From: Asparagopsis taxiformis
Taxonomy: Eukaryota; Rhodophyta; Florideophyceae; Bonnemaisoniales; Bonnemaisoniaceae
Length of the DNA: 64,000 nucleotides
Direction of reading: 5' to 3'
Assembly: GCA_030407315.1 (NCBI GenBank)
Contig: JALQPE010001848.1
Coordinates: 1-64,000, forward strand
The translations under genes and the position numbers were made by a program. The notes below the pieces were generated by a model. The model had not been told where the DNA came from. It searched no databases and worked only from the letters and a program-made list of their open reading frames with translations. This document shows, piece after piece, positions 42,406 to 55,000 of the stretch (position 1 is its first letter; each line of letters opens with the position of its first letter).

Positions 42406-44350
42406 ACGTATACCGATATTTAGTAACACAACAGAAACTCTTTGCTTCCTTCTCTGCTTTCTTCTTCGCACTACGCTCAGCTTGGACTCGTTTCCTCTCT
42501 ATTGCGGCATCCAACAATTCAACTTCCTCATCCAATTCAATCTCAAGCACGCTCTCCGCGCCCTTTCGCAAACTCACACATACACCCTCGCGAGCAACGT
42601 ACGGACTATGTGGCCCTATTGCCGTCTGAACTTCCTAACCACTGCTGTGATGTTTTCCGAGCACGCGTGGTAAACTCAACAGCTTACACGCAACCTCCAA
42701 TGTTACTTCACTGACATCCATTCCGGGAAGTAATCCACACCTCTTCGGTTTCTTGCCTTCTACGGCGTCCTCGTCACGCCCTAATTGCACGTACGGTCCA
42801 TAACGGCTTGTCTTCAAAAGAACTGGCAGTCCTGACTCGCTGTCTACCCCCAATTGCGGATCTTGCGCCATGTGTAGCTCTTTTTCCACATGCTCCCCAC
42901 ATAATTCATCCGCCAGAGTTGCTTTTGGTAGCGACGCTACCACACTTTTCGACAGCAAATGCAGTTAGACTAGGCACAAGTGATTTCGATGACACAGACT
43001 TGCCTTCACCGAATGTACTGCCGCGATACGCATACCCTCTCTGAATCAATTTTTCTGTAATGCTCACACATGTGCTAGGTCGTCCAATTCCTATTTCTTC
43101 TAGCTCTTTTACTAGTGATGCATCATTATATCGTGCAGGTGGTTTTGTTTCATGCCTCACTACCGTAATATCACTTGCTCCCAACGCATCACCGTCTTTC
43201 ATCGCCGGTAAATATGAAGAAGTGTTCGAAATATCGTCACCGGTATGCTCGTAGAAAACCAGGATCAACCACTACGTTTCCCGTTGCCTTGAATTCAGCC
43301 ACATCTGCTTCGCATGGAACAGTGATTTTTACAGCAGTTTGGTCCAGTAGTGCAGGAACCATTTGCGTCGCCAAAGTCCACCGATGAATTAGTGAGTATA
43401 CTGCTTGTTCATCTGCTTCAAGCTCAGTCAATTCCTCCGGCCTACGAAACGATGTCCCGGCTGGTCGAATAGCTTCGTGTGCAGCCTGCGCTGCCTTGGG
43501 CTTTGAGCCGCGTTTGCCACTCGCCCCCTTCCGTAACGTATCAGCACCGTAGAGGTCTTTGAATGCTTCCCGACACGCCTTTACTGCCTGCCCGCTCAGC
43601 GATGGGTTGTCCGTCCGCATATAAGTAATATGCCCGTTTTCGTAGAGCTTTTGCGCCACACGCATGCAACGTCCTGCCCCCATTCCAAGTTTATTCCCAC
43701 ATTCTTTTTGTAGTGTGGAAGTAATTAACGGTACAGGAGGATTGCGCGTTGTCCGTTTCTTCTCAACAGTTGATACTTTCGCGCTTTCACATTGCAGCCT
43801 GCTTACAAGCTGCTTCATTCCTTTCTCATCAAATAGTCTCAAGCCCTTTTTCTCTGCCGCAGCAGAGAGTTTCCCAGTTTCATCTTCAAAATCGCTACCT
43901 CGGAGCAGTCGTACACCATTGACAGCAGCGAGAGTACCAACAAACTTTTTGCCATTATCGGAAGTAAAATGAACAGTGCAATAGTGGTATTCTGCCCTTA
44001 GGAAACGCAAACGCTCCAGTTCGCGGTGCAAAACAACTGACATGGCAACACTTTGTACACGACCAGCGCTAAGGCCACGTGCAATTTTCTTCCATAACAA
44101 TGGTGACATAGTGTATCCCGCAAGTCTATCGAGCACGCGGCGTGTTTCCTGTGCCTGGACGAGGTTGAGGTCAATTTCCCTGCAACTTGAGAAGGCATGT
44201 TCAATGGCTTCTGGAGTAATTTCGTGAAAGACGGCACGTTTGATAGGGATGGAAGGTTTTAGAACTTCAGTCAAATGCCATGAGATAGCTTCGCCTTCTC
44301 GATCCTCATCTGTGGCCAAAATGAGTTCATCACTTTCTTTGAGCTCTGCT
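42330..44350 (-). pseudogene. Bacterial-type DNA topoisomerase IA fragment, broken
   Basis: Type IA topoisomerases relax DNA by cutting one strand through a Tyr. Recognisable in order on the minus strand: the end of the TOPRIM domain with ELILATDEDREGEAISWHL (about 44330-44275); VLDRLAGYTMSPLLWKKI; the catalytic Tyr in HITYMRTDNPSLS (about 43620); HEAIRPAGTSFRRPEEL; and, after a frameshift near 43255, ELEEIGIGRPSTCVSITEKL. Then, in other frames, come C-terminal repeats with SGLPVLLKTSRYGPYVQLG and SPYVAREGVCVSLRKG. Missing: the N-terminal start of TOPRIM, where an in-frame stop lies at about 44355, and the segment between AFAV (about 42975) and the C-terminal repeats. The gene is therefore non-functional. 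Organelle topoisomerases of plants and algae are the nearest relatives by type. It lies wholly inside the Harbinger element. Confidence 0.85.
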
Positions 44351-44626
44351 TTGAGCTGGGATCATGCTCTGCATCTGCGACGAGAACGGCCGGCGCGGCT
44401 GTGCCTTGCGGCAGATTCAGTTCTGCTATCAGTGCGCGTAGACGCGTGTCGGATCGGCCTGCAATGGCTAGACGGAGATGCGCGTGCTGACGGATGGCTG
44501 AACATTCACTGATTTGGACGATCGATCGTCAGTTGGTACAGGCATTTTTCGAAAAATGCCTACACCAACTGGTCTGGAGAATACAAAGAAATTTCTACGA
44601 GAGTAATCTCTTTTACTTCAGTTCTA

Positions 44627-45841
44627 CTACACCTTTCGTAAATCCCATACCAAATCTCTCAGTTTGTCCCTTTTTATTGAACGAGCAGGTGACCTCGTTC
44701 TCGAAAAGGATTGAGATGATTGTCTATGTTCTTTGGCCTCCTCGTACCATGCCTGCACTTCTTCCACAGTACCTCCATGCGAATTCAATTCATTTCTTAC
44801 AGAATCAAAACTCTCGCCTTGTTCAATACAAAGATTGTGTAGTTTCATGCATGCACATACGACTCGTATGTTTCGACTTAGAGAAAATTCCAAACCACCA
44901 TTCAGAACACGCCACCTAGCCACCAAGTGCCCGAACGCCTGCTCGATATGGACCCGGTGAGAGGAGAGAAAGAAGTTGAAATACTTTTCTTTGTCGTTGC
45001 ACTGACTTCTTGCGTAAGGAGTAATCAACCAATTTCTGCATTCGTACGCCTCGTCTCCACAAATCCAAAACTCTTCCTGCAAGCCTCCTTGAGATAGATA
45101 GGCTCCCAATTCTGACACAGAATGTGCTAAAGCATCGTGTGTGGCACCTACACACCGAGCGGAATAGCAGAGAAACCTGTAATTGGCGTCTACGAGTGCC
45201 TGTACTGGGATTGCGTAATACCCTTTTCTGCAAAAGTACGCTGCTGGTCGCTCGTTACATCCTGGTTTTGCAATTTGTATGGCAATTCCATCGAGTGCAC
45301 CGACACATCCGCTTAATGGATTTGTGAATCTTCTTGACAATTTAAATTCTATAGATGCCCTGTGCAGATCTTCCCAGCTTCTTGAAATTCCTGGAAGCCG
45401 AAGTGCTTCCATTATTGCTTGGCATGTGTCATGAAAAATGCGATAAATGGAACTAACAGAGACATTGAAACACAACCTTAGATCCAAATAACTGGCCCCA
45501 GCTAGCATCCGAAGTGTAATTGCCAGGCGGCTGTCTGCTGCAACCTTAGTTCCAGTGTTGTGAACGCAGCTTACACTTTCAAAAACTATTCCACCGAGAA
45601 GAAGCGACAATAACCGGTAAAAGGAATTCCGTGACAGTCTGTAAGTTCTTGTGAAGTCTTCTTCGTTTAGCATAGAACTTATGCAAATAAACTGCCTACA
45701 CTGCCGCCTGCAGGGAGATTGCAGAAATGTTTCCTCTAGGAGAACCATCAAATACCCCATAAAAACCACGATACCGAATTCATCATCTTCTGAAGCGAAT
45801 ACCTCGCTTATTTGACGGGTTAGAAGACTAGAACCACTCAT
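44627..45841 (-). CDS. PIF/Harbinger transposase (DDE_Tnp_4 type)
   Basis: A 404-residue frame from the ATG at 45841; it is open upstream to about 45910 without another ATG. The helix-turn-helix-like N-terminal part contains DFTRTYRLSRNSFYRLLSLL and LRLCFNVSVSSIYRIFHD. The catalytic acids are the Asp in CVGALDGIAIQI, the Asp in FWICGDEAYECRNWL and the Glu in HRVHIEQAFGHLVARW, the standard Harbinger spacing. The product would excise and insert the element at TNA-like trinucleotides. It is apparently intact, convergent with the SAP-like ORF, and may still be active given the perfect TIRs. Confidence 0.9.
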   Translation of the reverse strand: MSGSSLLTRQISEVFASEDDEFGIVVFMGYLMVLLEETFLQSPCRRQCRQFICISSMLNEEDFTRTYRLSRNSFYRLLSLLLGGIVFESVSCVHNTGTKVAADSRLAITLRMLAGASYLDLRLCFNVSVSSIYRIFHDTCQAIMEALRLPGISRSWEDLHRASIEFKLSRRFTNPLSGCVGALDGIAIQIAKPGCNERPAAYFCRKGYYAIPVQALVDANYRFLCYSARCVGATHDALAHSVSELGAYLSQGGLQEEFWICGDEAYECRNWLITPYARSQCNDKEKYFNFFLSSHRVHIEQAFGHLVARWRVLNGGLEFSLSRNIRVVCACMKLHNLCIEQGESFDSVRNELNSHGGTVEEVQAWYEEAKEHRQSSQSFSRTRSPARSIKRDKLRDLVWDLRKV

Positions 45842-46231
45842 GCGATTACGTTCGGAGTACCACGCGCTGTTTTGATGTTCTATTTCTCTCCTGGTGCCCA
45901 ATACCTCCAATATGTTGATCAGTGCATCGTCTATACGTGTGTATACGGAGCGTTACAGATCCGGGAAGATCAAATTTGGAGTTCCCGGTTGTTCTTACCC
46001 GTTACAATCGGGTCAAGTAAAGGCGTGTAATAGTGGTCCACTCCAAGATTCGTCCGCTCCATGGCATCCTCCGCTATGAGAGGTTACTGAAGAGAAAAAG
46101 CTAGCACTCGGGATACCTCAGTGATCCCCCATCGTATAACTTACAAGTGGCGCACATGCAGAGATTTTGAGTTTTAAACTTATCATCTCGGTACGTTTTC
46201 GGGCTGTGCAAGGTGTCTCACTCACTTCTAC

Positions 46232-46316
46232 ATGGAGCCAATCAAAAGTCTCTATTCCATCGTTTCGTGCACGTGCATACAAATTTCCCGTGCAAAATTT
46301 TTCCTGGGAACGGCCC
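46232..46316 (-). repeat. Right terminal inverted repeat of the Harbinger element
   Basis: Exact reverse complement of 40457-40541, followed by the TCA target duplication at 46317. Inverted similarity to the left end, interrupted, continues to about 45990. A GGTAAGAA donor-like site at about 45995-46003 on the minus strand may mark a 5' exon of the transposase gene. Confidence 0.92.
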
Positions 46317-46940
46317 TCAATCGCTTCCTTTGCATATCAAAATAACGTTATCCATCCCTGACTATACAATCATGACGATCCTCTGCTTTCTATCTCTTCA
46401 CATACTAGATCTGTATTTACCAAAATCGTCCGCCTGTTTATCTGTTGCATGTTGCCATTGTAGTTAATCGTGGTTTGAGTTTTTGTTGAGGTGGTTTTTT
46501 CCTGCCTCCTTTACTTCTACTCTCTGGTACCTGCGTTTAAATACACTCGATATCTCCCTAGCTATGTTTTCTGTTTCATTGACTATGTCCAATTCCCAGC
46601 GATAAACAGCTTGCACCGCCAAAGTTTCCTAGTTAGCCAGTCAAAAAGAAAAGGTCTTCCATTAATTGGGTAGCATTTGGCTGCGCCAAACGGAGTATTG
46701 AGAGGAAATACAGGAAAGATGATAATGGGCATAATAGAACCGAATTTGGGATCTCCATTTGAATCGCATTATTTGGAATGCGTGACAGCCATTTTCATTT
46801 GTAGTAACCTCTCTATACAGTTCCAGGGCGAGCACTTCACCAACATCCTCTCGTTCTACTCACTTTTTTGCGAATAGTACTTCGTATGAAATCTTGAGTA
46901 CTGCGCAAAGCATCTCAATTTTCCATGCAGATACTTCCGG
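46317..46940. other. Spacer between the Harbinger element and the LTR retrotransposon
   Basis: About 620 bp of AT-rich DNA starting with the TCA duplication and ending with GTAC. No gene recognised. Confidence 0.5.
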
Positions 46941-46944
46941 GTAC

Positions 46945-47342
46945 TGTAGACCGGCGAAACCTGGTCCAACAGAATTGGCAAATAGCATTGAATGATTGGG
47001 GTAAGTTGTTTTCAGTGCCGGATTACTGATATATGGATCTCCAATTAATAACATTATTCAATGTCGTTAATTAACGGGAGAATAATGGCCTATTCAATAT
47101 ACACTGGAGTTCGGTACCATTCAGCATGCGTCTATGCTGAATGACTATTACAGCAGCTGAAACGATCCCGGAATCAGTACAGCACACTGCTTGTCATCAC
47201 AAGCACCTCGCGGCAGTAGTAGAAGATGTTCGGGGTATAAATACACCAAGGTAGCGATGGTAGTAGGAGAATAGAAGCTAAGCGGGCTCAGGAGCCCTAA
47301 CAGACGGATTAAAGGAACACGGCTAAGGCTGTTCCAGCTATA
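46945..47342 (+). repeat. 5' LTR of the chromodomain retrotransposon
   Basis: 398 bp, starting TGTAGACCGG and ending CAGCTATA. Contains a TATAAATA box at 47236-47243 and a hairpin (10-bp stem CATTCAGCAT at 47118-47143). Homology to the 3' LTR ends exactly at both borders. Confidence 0.93.
47236..47243 (+). promoter_or_regulatory. TATA box in the 5' LTR
   Basis: TATAAATA, in the right half of the LTR, about 150 bp before the gag-pol ATG. The same box occurs in the 3' LTR at about 61624-61631. Confidence 0.7.
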
Positions 47343-47393
47343 GTGATCACTAGCAAGTGAACATCCGGTATTTCCATCCAGTCTGGTAATACA

Positions 47394-50300
47394 ATGGGAT
47401 CAGAAGGTGAAGCACAGAGCAGTACGACACTGTTCGCACCACTCAAGCACCCAGAACTACGGAGGCTGGGAAGCAAGTCGATCCAAACTTTTCTCGCACA
47501 GCGAGAACAATATTTGCTCAGGGCAAAGGATGCTGAAGAGCAAGGAAGCACATTCAAACCGATATCACTTACTAACTCAGTTGATTTCAAACTGTTGAAG
47601 GCACTAGTGCAATTAGGAACATTTGAAGGAGTACAGCAAGTGTCAGAGCTGTCAGATGTTTCTCTAAAGAAGTGGTTGGAATTGCAATTGGAAGATGCGC
47701 TGGAGAATGTCACTGCAGAGGAGCTGCAGTCGATGCTTAAAAAGAAAGTTCGAACAGACATGGCTGAAACCGATCCGAAGCTGAGGATCATAGCTCTGTT
47801 CACGGACTATATATCATTCCTGGAGGAATATAAACTACAAGAAATAATTGAAAGTAATCCAAAGCTAGCCGTACAGCACATATGCAAGGTTTTGCGGCCA
47901 GCAGCACTCAAGAATAAGGTCGAGAATGACCTGGAACTGCATAAGACTGATTTGAGGAAGGACTGGAAAGGGTTCTTCGATTATGTAGTCGAGAAGGCTA
48001 TTGTATGTGAAGAGTTTCACAAGGTATCGGACAATGGAAATAATGAAACGTCCGGTATGACAACCAAACAGGGATCATCATCATCATCTTCACGAAGCGG
48101 CTTCAAAGTTAAAGGGAAGCCGTGGAAGAGACAGTCTGTTACCAAAGACAGACAAATTGAGACCAGACGCACAGCGGAAAAAGATGTTGTAAGTGATCCA
48201 AACCTGGCCAGACCAGCATCATCGGCTCCATTCTGCCTCAATACCATAACGTGTCCAGGAGAGAGACACTATATAAGGTGGTGTACAAAATCTACTGCCG
48301 AACAGAAGCGTAAGCTTTTGGAGGACTTTAGGCGGAAGAGCTCAGGGGCATCAATTAAGCGCGTGCGCATGGAAAATGATACCCAGTCAGGTGACCATAT
48401 GAAAAGCGATAAAAAGGCTCATAAGAAGGGTCGAATCAATGCCGTATTGGCTGACAAAGTTGAAGTTGTCGTTTCCGGGGACTACGGAGCAGATCATGCT
48501 GCACTCTCAGAGGAACATTTGAAGATGTTGGCAAAGGAAAACATATATGTGTCTATGTTGCCACTCAATGATCCAATTGTGATGCGATTGGCTGTTGACG
48601 GTTATGATGATGCAATGACTATCACGGCACATTCTAAAGCGAGAATTTCAACGACTCTATCAACCTTGGAAGGCCCATTCAGGTTGCGCAATGTTGAATA
48701 CTTAGTGTTCAAGGAGCCTATGGATGAGGTGCTGTTATCGCGACCAGTATTGCAGACACTTGGATTTGATCTAGATCAACACCTCTTGCGTGTACGTGCG
48801 AAATACAATGACGTAGATATGACGGGTATCTCTTTTGAACCAGAAAGTGGCTTGCAAGAAAATGAAATCGAGCCTGCTGGATCTTTGTCACAGCTTGTGA
48901 CGGCAGAGTCGAGTGGGACTGCGATATACTTGGACGAACATACGGAGAAGAAAGGTTCTATCATAGAGCGAATTGATGCATATGCGTCAACAGATCAGTA
49001 TGCTGCAACTTGCCACGACCTTGACATTGATAAGGCAATGGATGTTGGACTGCATAACCCTAATGGTGTCAATGTACATTTAAAGCGGATGTATGACGAG
49101 GCTATGGAAGCGGGATTGCCCGTAAATTTGGGGCCACGTATGCAGCATATACTAACACATCATGCTGATATATTCCGACTGCGATTGGGATCTGACCCAC
49201 CCGTAAGCATCGAGCCGATGCAGATCAGGCTGCAGCCGAATGCAGTCCCGGTACGAGTAAGGCTACGTCGCTACACGCAGCAACAGCATGATTTTTTGAC
49301 CAAAAAGGTGTCTCAACTGGAGCAACTTGGTTTGGTTCGGAAGAATAACCAAAGTGCATGGGCATGCGCTCCTCTTCTGGTACCCAAGAAGGGCCCAGAA
49401 ATGTTTCGGTTCACTACAGACTTGCGGCCAGTCAACAAAGTAACCATTCCATACGCATGGCCTATGCCAAACGTTGAGAGCGTTTTGGCCAGACTGGCCG
49501 ATAGAAGGTGCTTCGCGACTATTGACTTGTGCCAGGGTTATTGGCAGTTGCCTTTGGCGGAAGACGCACAAGAATGCCAGAGCTTTATCACTCCGGATGG
49601 AGTTTACACACCCACTCGGGTCATGCATGGACAGCGCAATGCTGTAGCCTATTGTCAAAGCTCTGTGCAACACATTTGCGAACCAATCATGGAGAATCTG
49701 CTTCTTTGGTTGGACGATATACTGCTTCATGCCACAACAGCAAGTGAGCTGTTGGATGTCATGGAACGATTTTTTGCTTTGTGTAAGCAATTCAATCTGA
49801 AGTTGCATGCCGCAAAGTGTCATCTATTCATGACAAAAGTACGCTGGTGTGGACGAATTATCAGTATCAACGGTGTTAAGATGGATCCATCAAGGATGGA
49901 AGCGTTACTACGCATGCCATATCCAAAGACATGTGATCAGCTGCAACAGTTCATTTGTGCAGCCGGATGGATGCGCACTGGAATACCACAGTTCACAACT
50001 GTAATTGAACCACTGGCTGTGCTTATGGAGGAAATTTATAAGATTGCAGGTACAAGGAAGAAGCGCAGACTAACAAAGTACGCCTTAGATGCTAATGGAT
50101 GGAATCATACTCACAGAGAGGCTTTCGAAAATGTGAAGCAAGCTTTGGCAAAGTCTGTTGTGTTGGCGCACCCCTCTGCATCAAAACTGATATGTTTATT
50201 CACTGATGCCAGTGACAAACACTGGTCAGGAATCCTGACGCAAGTTCCACCCAATGACATTGATTTACCGTTTGCGGAACAGAAACATCAACCGTTGGCA

Positions 50301-52011
50301 TTCTTATCTGGATCATTTCACGGCGCAAGTTCAAGGTGGTCAACTCCTGAAAAGGAAGCAGCAGCTATCATATACAGTGTACAGAGGTTGGACTATCTAT
50401 TATTGAGACCTGAAGGGTTTCATATATTTACAGATCACAGCAATTTGATCTTTATGTTCAATCCAGAGACAGCAGCCACGAGGCTAAACAGGGCCAGTTT
50501 CTCCAAAGTACAGAGATGGGGTATGATACTCGCACAGTATCAATATACTATCATACATATATCAGGCGAGCAGAACTGTTGGGCCGACTTACTATCACGC
50601 TGGGGTGCAACAGAACTTAGAAACAAGGACGCTGAGCAAGAGCATATGCGAGTAGCATCCTTGTGTCGTGCTCCCCTTTCTCCAGAGTATGATCCCGACT
50701 TTACATGGCCGAATAAGGAAGACTTTTTAGCTTCGCAAGCCGCTGTTGATGATGCAGAGAAGCTGACAAACGTCTTGAGCATACAGGATGGACTTCTGAA
50801 GACTAATTCTGGTGCAATATTCATACCTTCTAATGATACGCACATGCAATTACGAGTTTGTGTGGTTGGTCATTGCGGGAAGGCGGGGCATCGTGGATTC
50901 GATAGCACGTATGAATCAATCAAGAGTTGTTTCTATTGGCCGTCTTTGCGAGCAGACGTCAGGCATTTCTGCAAATCGTGTCTGCACTGTCTGGCAACAT
51001 CAGGAAGCCAAAGAATTGAGCGCCCAAGAGGACATGCTATACATGCAACCAAGGTCAACGAGGTAATACATTTTGACTTCTTATATATGGGTGCGAGTGA
51101 CACAAAGGACCAATACGTCATGATCATCAAGGATGATTTGTCGAACTATACATGGTTACAAGCATCAAGGGAAGCTGATGCATTTTCTGCGTCAATTGCA
51201 TTGCTGAAATGGTTCGCTGCTCTTGGGACGCCGCGAATATGGGTAAGTGATCGAGGATCACACTTCAAAAATAAGTTGGTTGATTATATTAATCGAGCTA
51301 TGCATTGTCAACACCACTTTACCACACCTAATACTCCTCATGCTAATGGAACTGTTGAACGAGTATGCAGAGAAGTCCTGAGGTGTTGCAGAGCGCTCCT
51401 ATCCGAGTTCAGGCTGAAGGAAACAGAGTGGCCGCATGTTCTGCACATTGTGCAATCGGTGCTCAACAACTCTGTAGTTGCAAGCTTGGGAAATCGAGCT
51501 CCGATAACTGTGTTTACAGGAAGAGAGCCAGACAGTCCTTTAAAGTTCCTCTTACCGCCTGCTGTTGCAAAGCCAAGGGCAATTGCAGAGGTGAAGCTAC
51601 TACAATCAATCAAGATTGAAGGACTACACAAGTCATTGGAGGCCATACATCGCGATGTTACAGAGCGAAAAACGAAGCAAAGGTGTGCAGATGTAAAAAG
51701 GCATAATGCAAAAACGTTTGTACATGAAACCAACTTTGATGTTGGCGACTTTGTTTTGGTAGCGAAGCGACTGAATAAGGATGGGCATAAGTTGCAGATG
51801 CAGTGGTTGGGACCCCAGCGAGTTTTGCGGGAGGAGTCGGAATGGGTATATGAGTGTGAGGATTTAATCAATGGAAAGGTTTCATTGGTACACGCGAACA
51901 GGTTGAAATTCTATGCAGACTCACAGCTCAATGTTACACAAGAACTACTGGATACTATAGACCACAATGATCGGCATTATAATACTGTGTCCAGACTTCT
52001 GGATTTGCGTT
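47394..52011 (+). CDS. gag-pol: Gag-pol polyprotein of the chromodomain retrotransposon (interrupted)
   Basis: A single frame from the ATG at 47394. As far as the insertion point it contains, by residue: a gag-like helical part (1-250) with a loose CCHC-like knuckle (CLNTITCPGERHYIRWC, about 282); a protease-like region near 395-470; reverse transcriptase (FTTDLRPVNK at about 670, LDLCQGYWQLPLA, catalytic LLWLDDILLH at about 770); RNase H (LFTDASDKHWSG at about 934); and integrase. The integrase shows the HHCC finger GHCGKAGHRG then CKSCLHCL at about 1158-1200 and acidic residues in HFDFLY (about 1225), VSDRGSHF (about 1283) and NGTVERVCRE (about 1318). A GPY/F-like module WLGPQRV sits at about 1470. 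The frame runs 128 bp into the nested transposon and stops at 52139. It would otherwise continue in phase into the chromodomain at 61131 (1,623 residues in all). Confidence 0.93.
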
Positions 52012-55000
52012 GGGGAGCACTTAATCTACCGCCGGTAGAGACGGTAAGATTTCAGCCAATCGGACGAACTCGTCAAGCTGTTTTGACCAATCGCAGAAAC
52101 TTGTCAAGCGCCTGGCCCGGTTATCTCCGTGGCCCGTAGATGCACCAATCACAAAAACTCGTCAACCAAATATGATAAATTTTGGCGAATACGGCCTTTT
52201 CATTGGTTGAAAACAGCCTGGATCCAGGAAAGCTGGAAAAAGTACCGCTAGCGCAACATGCGAAAACAGCTGCTCTGAGAGGGTTCGCACCGCCCGTCGC
52301 TCCGCGTGACAAACTCAACCATTTTCGCGTGACTCGAACTTTCAACTTTCTCGTTCACCGAAATTCAATTTCCCATTTTCGCCGCCGCCAATTATTGGAA
52401 ATGGCGGGTAATCCAAATCTCGAAATCTCTCGCCGCGCGGCACCGGCAGATAGGACCGCCCCGCAGTGGTCCGCTCCTCTCGAGACCCCATGACATCGTC
52501 ATCTACCCCCGTGCCACCACCGCGGCTACTGCCGCGATATCGACACCACTGTCAACATTCCCGCCCGGTTTCTATGCGCGTTGACGTCTTCTACACGCAG
52601 TTATCGATATTTTTGCGCGCCAGACAAGACCATTCACTTCCTGTGTGAGTGAAACGAACCGAGCTAAAACATTTATGCAGAACAGCAGATAAAGGAGCGA
52701 GAATACCTGCATGACTAGCACCAGTATTGCTGCAGTCTTCTCACACTTCTGCATGCTTTCAACATTGCAGTACTCTTTCTGATCTCTCGTTCATTGTCTT
52801 ACCCGGTTCTCATCGCAGGTCTGCGAATTTGAAATTGCCTTTGCTGGGAACTGTCTTTCTCGTAGATAACAACGGAACGAATTAGTTTACTGTTCTCTGT
52901 TAACAAAAAGAGGGACGCGATCCGCCGGTTTCTTCCTTCAATTAAGTTCTGAAGCGCTAACATTGTATTGCAGTTTCTGAAAAACCGCCAAGACGCTGTC
53001 ATGAGCTCATCCAATCATCAATGGGAACTTCTGGCGGATGAATCCGGAAGCTCTAACACATTGGAAGAGTGTTTGGAAAAGCGCATAGAAGAATTTATGG
53101 AAATGGTGAAAGTGGATGGCATGATTTTAACGGAAAGACAGTGGAACTCTCTTCACATACATCTGAATGAGTCGTTTGCATCATTCAAATCGTGTGACGA
53201 CACAAAACCGTGGTTTGAGCACGCGAAACCAGAATGCATGCTTGACGACCATTTGTTGCTTGCCGGACTGTCCGAACTAACAATGGCCGATAATTTCATA
53301 ATATTCGGCTGCAACTCAGGGCAGCATTTTATGGCAGGTGCAGGGAGGGCTGGAAATGGCGTTCGAGAAGAGGATGGGATGTTTGACAACATTCGAAACA
53401 TTGTTCTGCAAGCATGGGTCGATTCCGATGTCGCTCCTAGCTTTATTATTCCGGTAAATATCAGGAGATCGCACTGGGGTGCTGTGTTCGGTGTCAACGA
53501 CCCAGAAGATGAAACGCATGGAATTGTTTACTGGGGTGACAGTTTGAGACACCCCTGCCCTCATAACCTTCTCGAGTTCGTGACCAGTTTCTTCGAGGAT
53601 ACGTGCATGAACACGGTGTGGACGACAAGTGGAGATAACTACATCCTAGACGTACTATCATTTAAAATGCAGCTCGATGCATACAGCTGTGGATTTTATG
53701 TTCTCAGCGCAGCAACAAGTCTCTCGGAATACTCTGGAAATATGCCGAAACAAACTTTCAAGACGCAGTACTCTGCAGAACTTACGGAGGATATCCGGAA
53801 ATGCTGTACTATGCGATACGTGAGGGCTGTGTTGGAGTTGTGTGATTGTGATGAATTTTCGAATGGCAAGCCTACCGACTTAGATGTGTGCAGATATTTG
53901 ATATCATTCCTACCCGGAAATCAGTGCCCCAGCGAACGTGTCTATGACGAAGCTCCGGTAATAACAATTGAAATGGACCCTACAGTTTCTCAGAGCAGAA
54001 TAGTGCAGCCAGGTGATGTCGAATATGACTGGAGCGAGAGCACAGAAGGGAGTAGAGCGTTTGATGGAAGTGACGGAAAGAGTATGTTCGAATGGTACAA
54101 TGAAATGGATGCTAAAAGCACAAAGAAGGATACGTTGGCTGCTACTAAATGTTCTCCAGCTCAGACTGAGATCGACGTGCTGCCCGATGAAGAAGACTTT
54201 GAGCCTGCTCCGCCCGCGCAGCTTCAGAAGAACGTAAATACGGACGCTCTAGTCAAGGCTAGAAGGGAAAAATCTACGATCGAGGCGCGAATACAACGCC
54301 CCGGAAGGGGATCTCGAATGCTGTCCTCAGCTGGGCCAGAGAGACTTGGCACAGAGCTGCACGGTCCACGGGGCATGGAGGCGGATCCTGAGAAACACGA
54401 CGCATTAATGGCCCGGCACACTGCTAGTACCAGTGTGACACGCGCCGGCAGTGCTGGTACCTGCCCAACTGTCTCTCCGGCGCCGCCGGCTTCAATACCT
54501 TGTCCCGGACCAAGTGAGTTGCCAGAATCTCACAGTCATGTTTTCGCATGTAATGATGGAAGAAACGAAGGGGAAGGAATTGCCGTCGATGAAGAGTGCG
54601 CACGTGAGTCATCTGCCATAACTGGTGTACATACCTATGTTCAGGACTCATTGAAGCCTGTGGAGCCACTTACAATAGAAGAGTGCATCGTTGTCAGAGG
54701 GTCAGTTCTGCATTACTTGGACCAGTGCCATGCAAAAGGCGTGCACTACGGTGCAGTCACAACAATTTTGCGGCGGAGTAACGAGACAAGACCAGGTGAT
54801 CCTCTCAGCTTTATTGGAAGCATACGGCTCCGGTGCGTAGAGCGCCGTCGTGCATCAAATTGCCCAGTGGAATTGTTAGCATGGAGATCGAGGGACGAAT
54901 GCCAGTGGCTCGTGAAACCACCGACTACAAGCCACACACACGAAAAGAGCCCCAGCTCCAAACCGTCCCAACGCCACAAGTCTACCATTCGCACTATTTA

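Larger units (their letters stand above)
40457..46316. mobile_element. PIF/Harbinger DNA transposon with internal topoisomerase fragment
   Basis: A 5,860-bp element bounded by perfect 85-bp inverted repeats that start GGGCCGTTCCCAGG, and flanked by a 3-bp target duplication TCA (40454-40456 and 46317-46319), as expected for Harbinger. It carries a SAP-like ORF (plus strand) at the left, a DDE transposase (minus strand) at the right and a broken bacterial-type topoisomerase IA between them. The two element genes are convergent, and each starts inside or next to a TIR. It probably landed in the promoter region of the Sel1-repeat gene. Confidence 0.9.

Noticed and set aside
52968..53000. Upstream extension of the Ulp1-MULE protein
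   Set aside because: It begins with TTG and overlaps a splice-acceptor-like site. The ATG at 53001 (mirrored at 60131) is the first supportable start.
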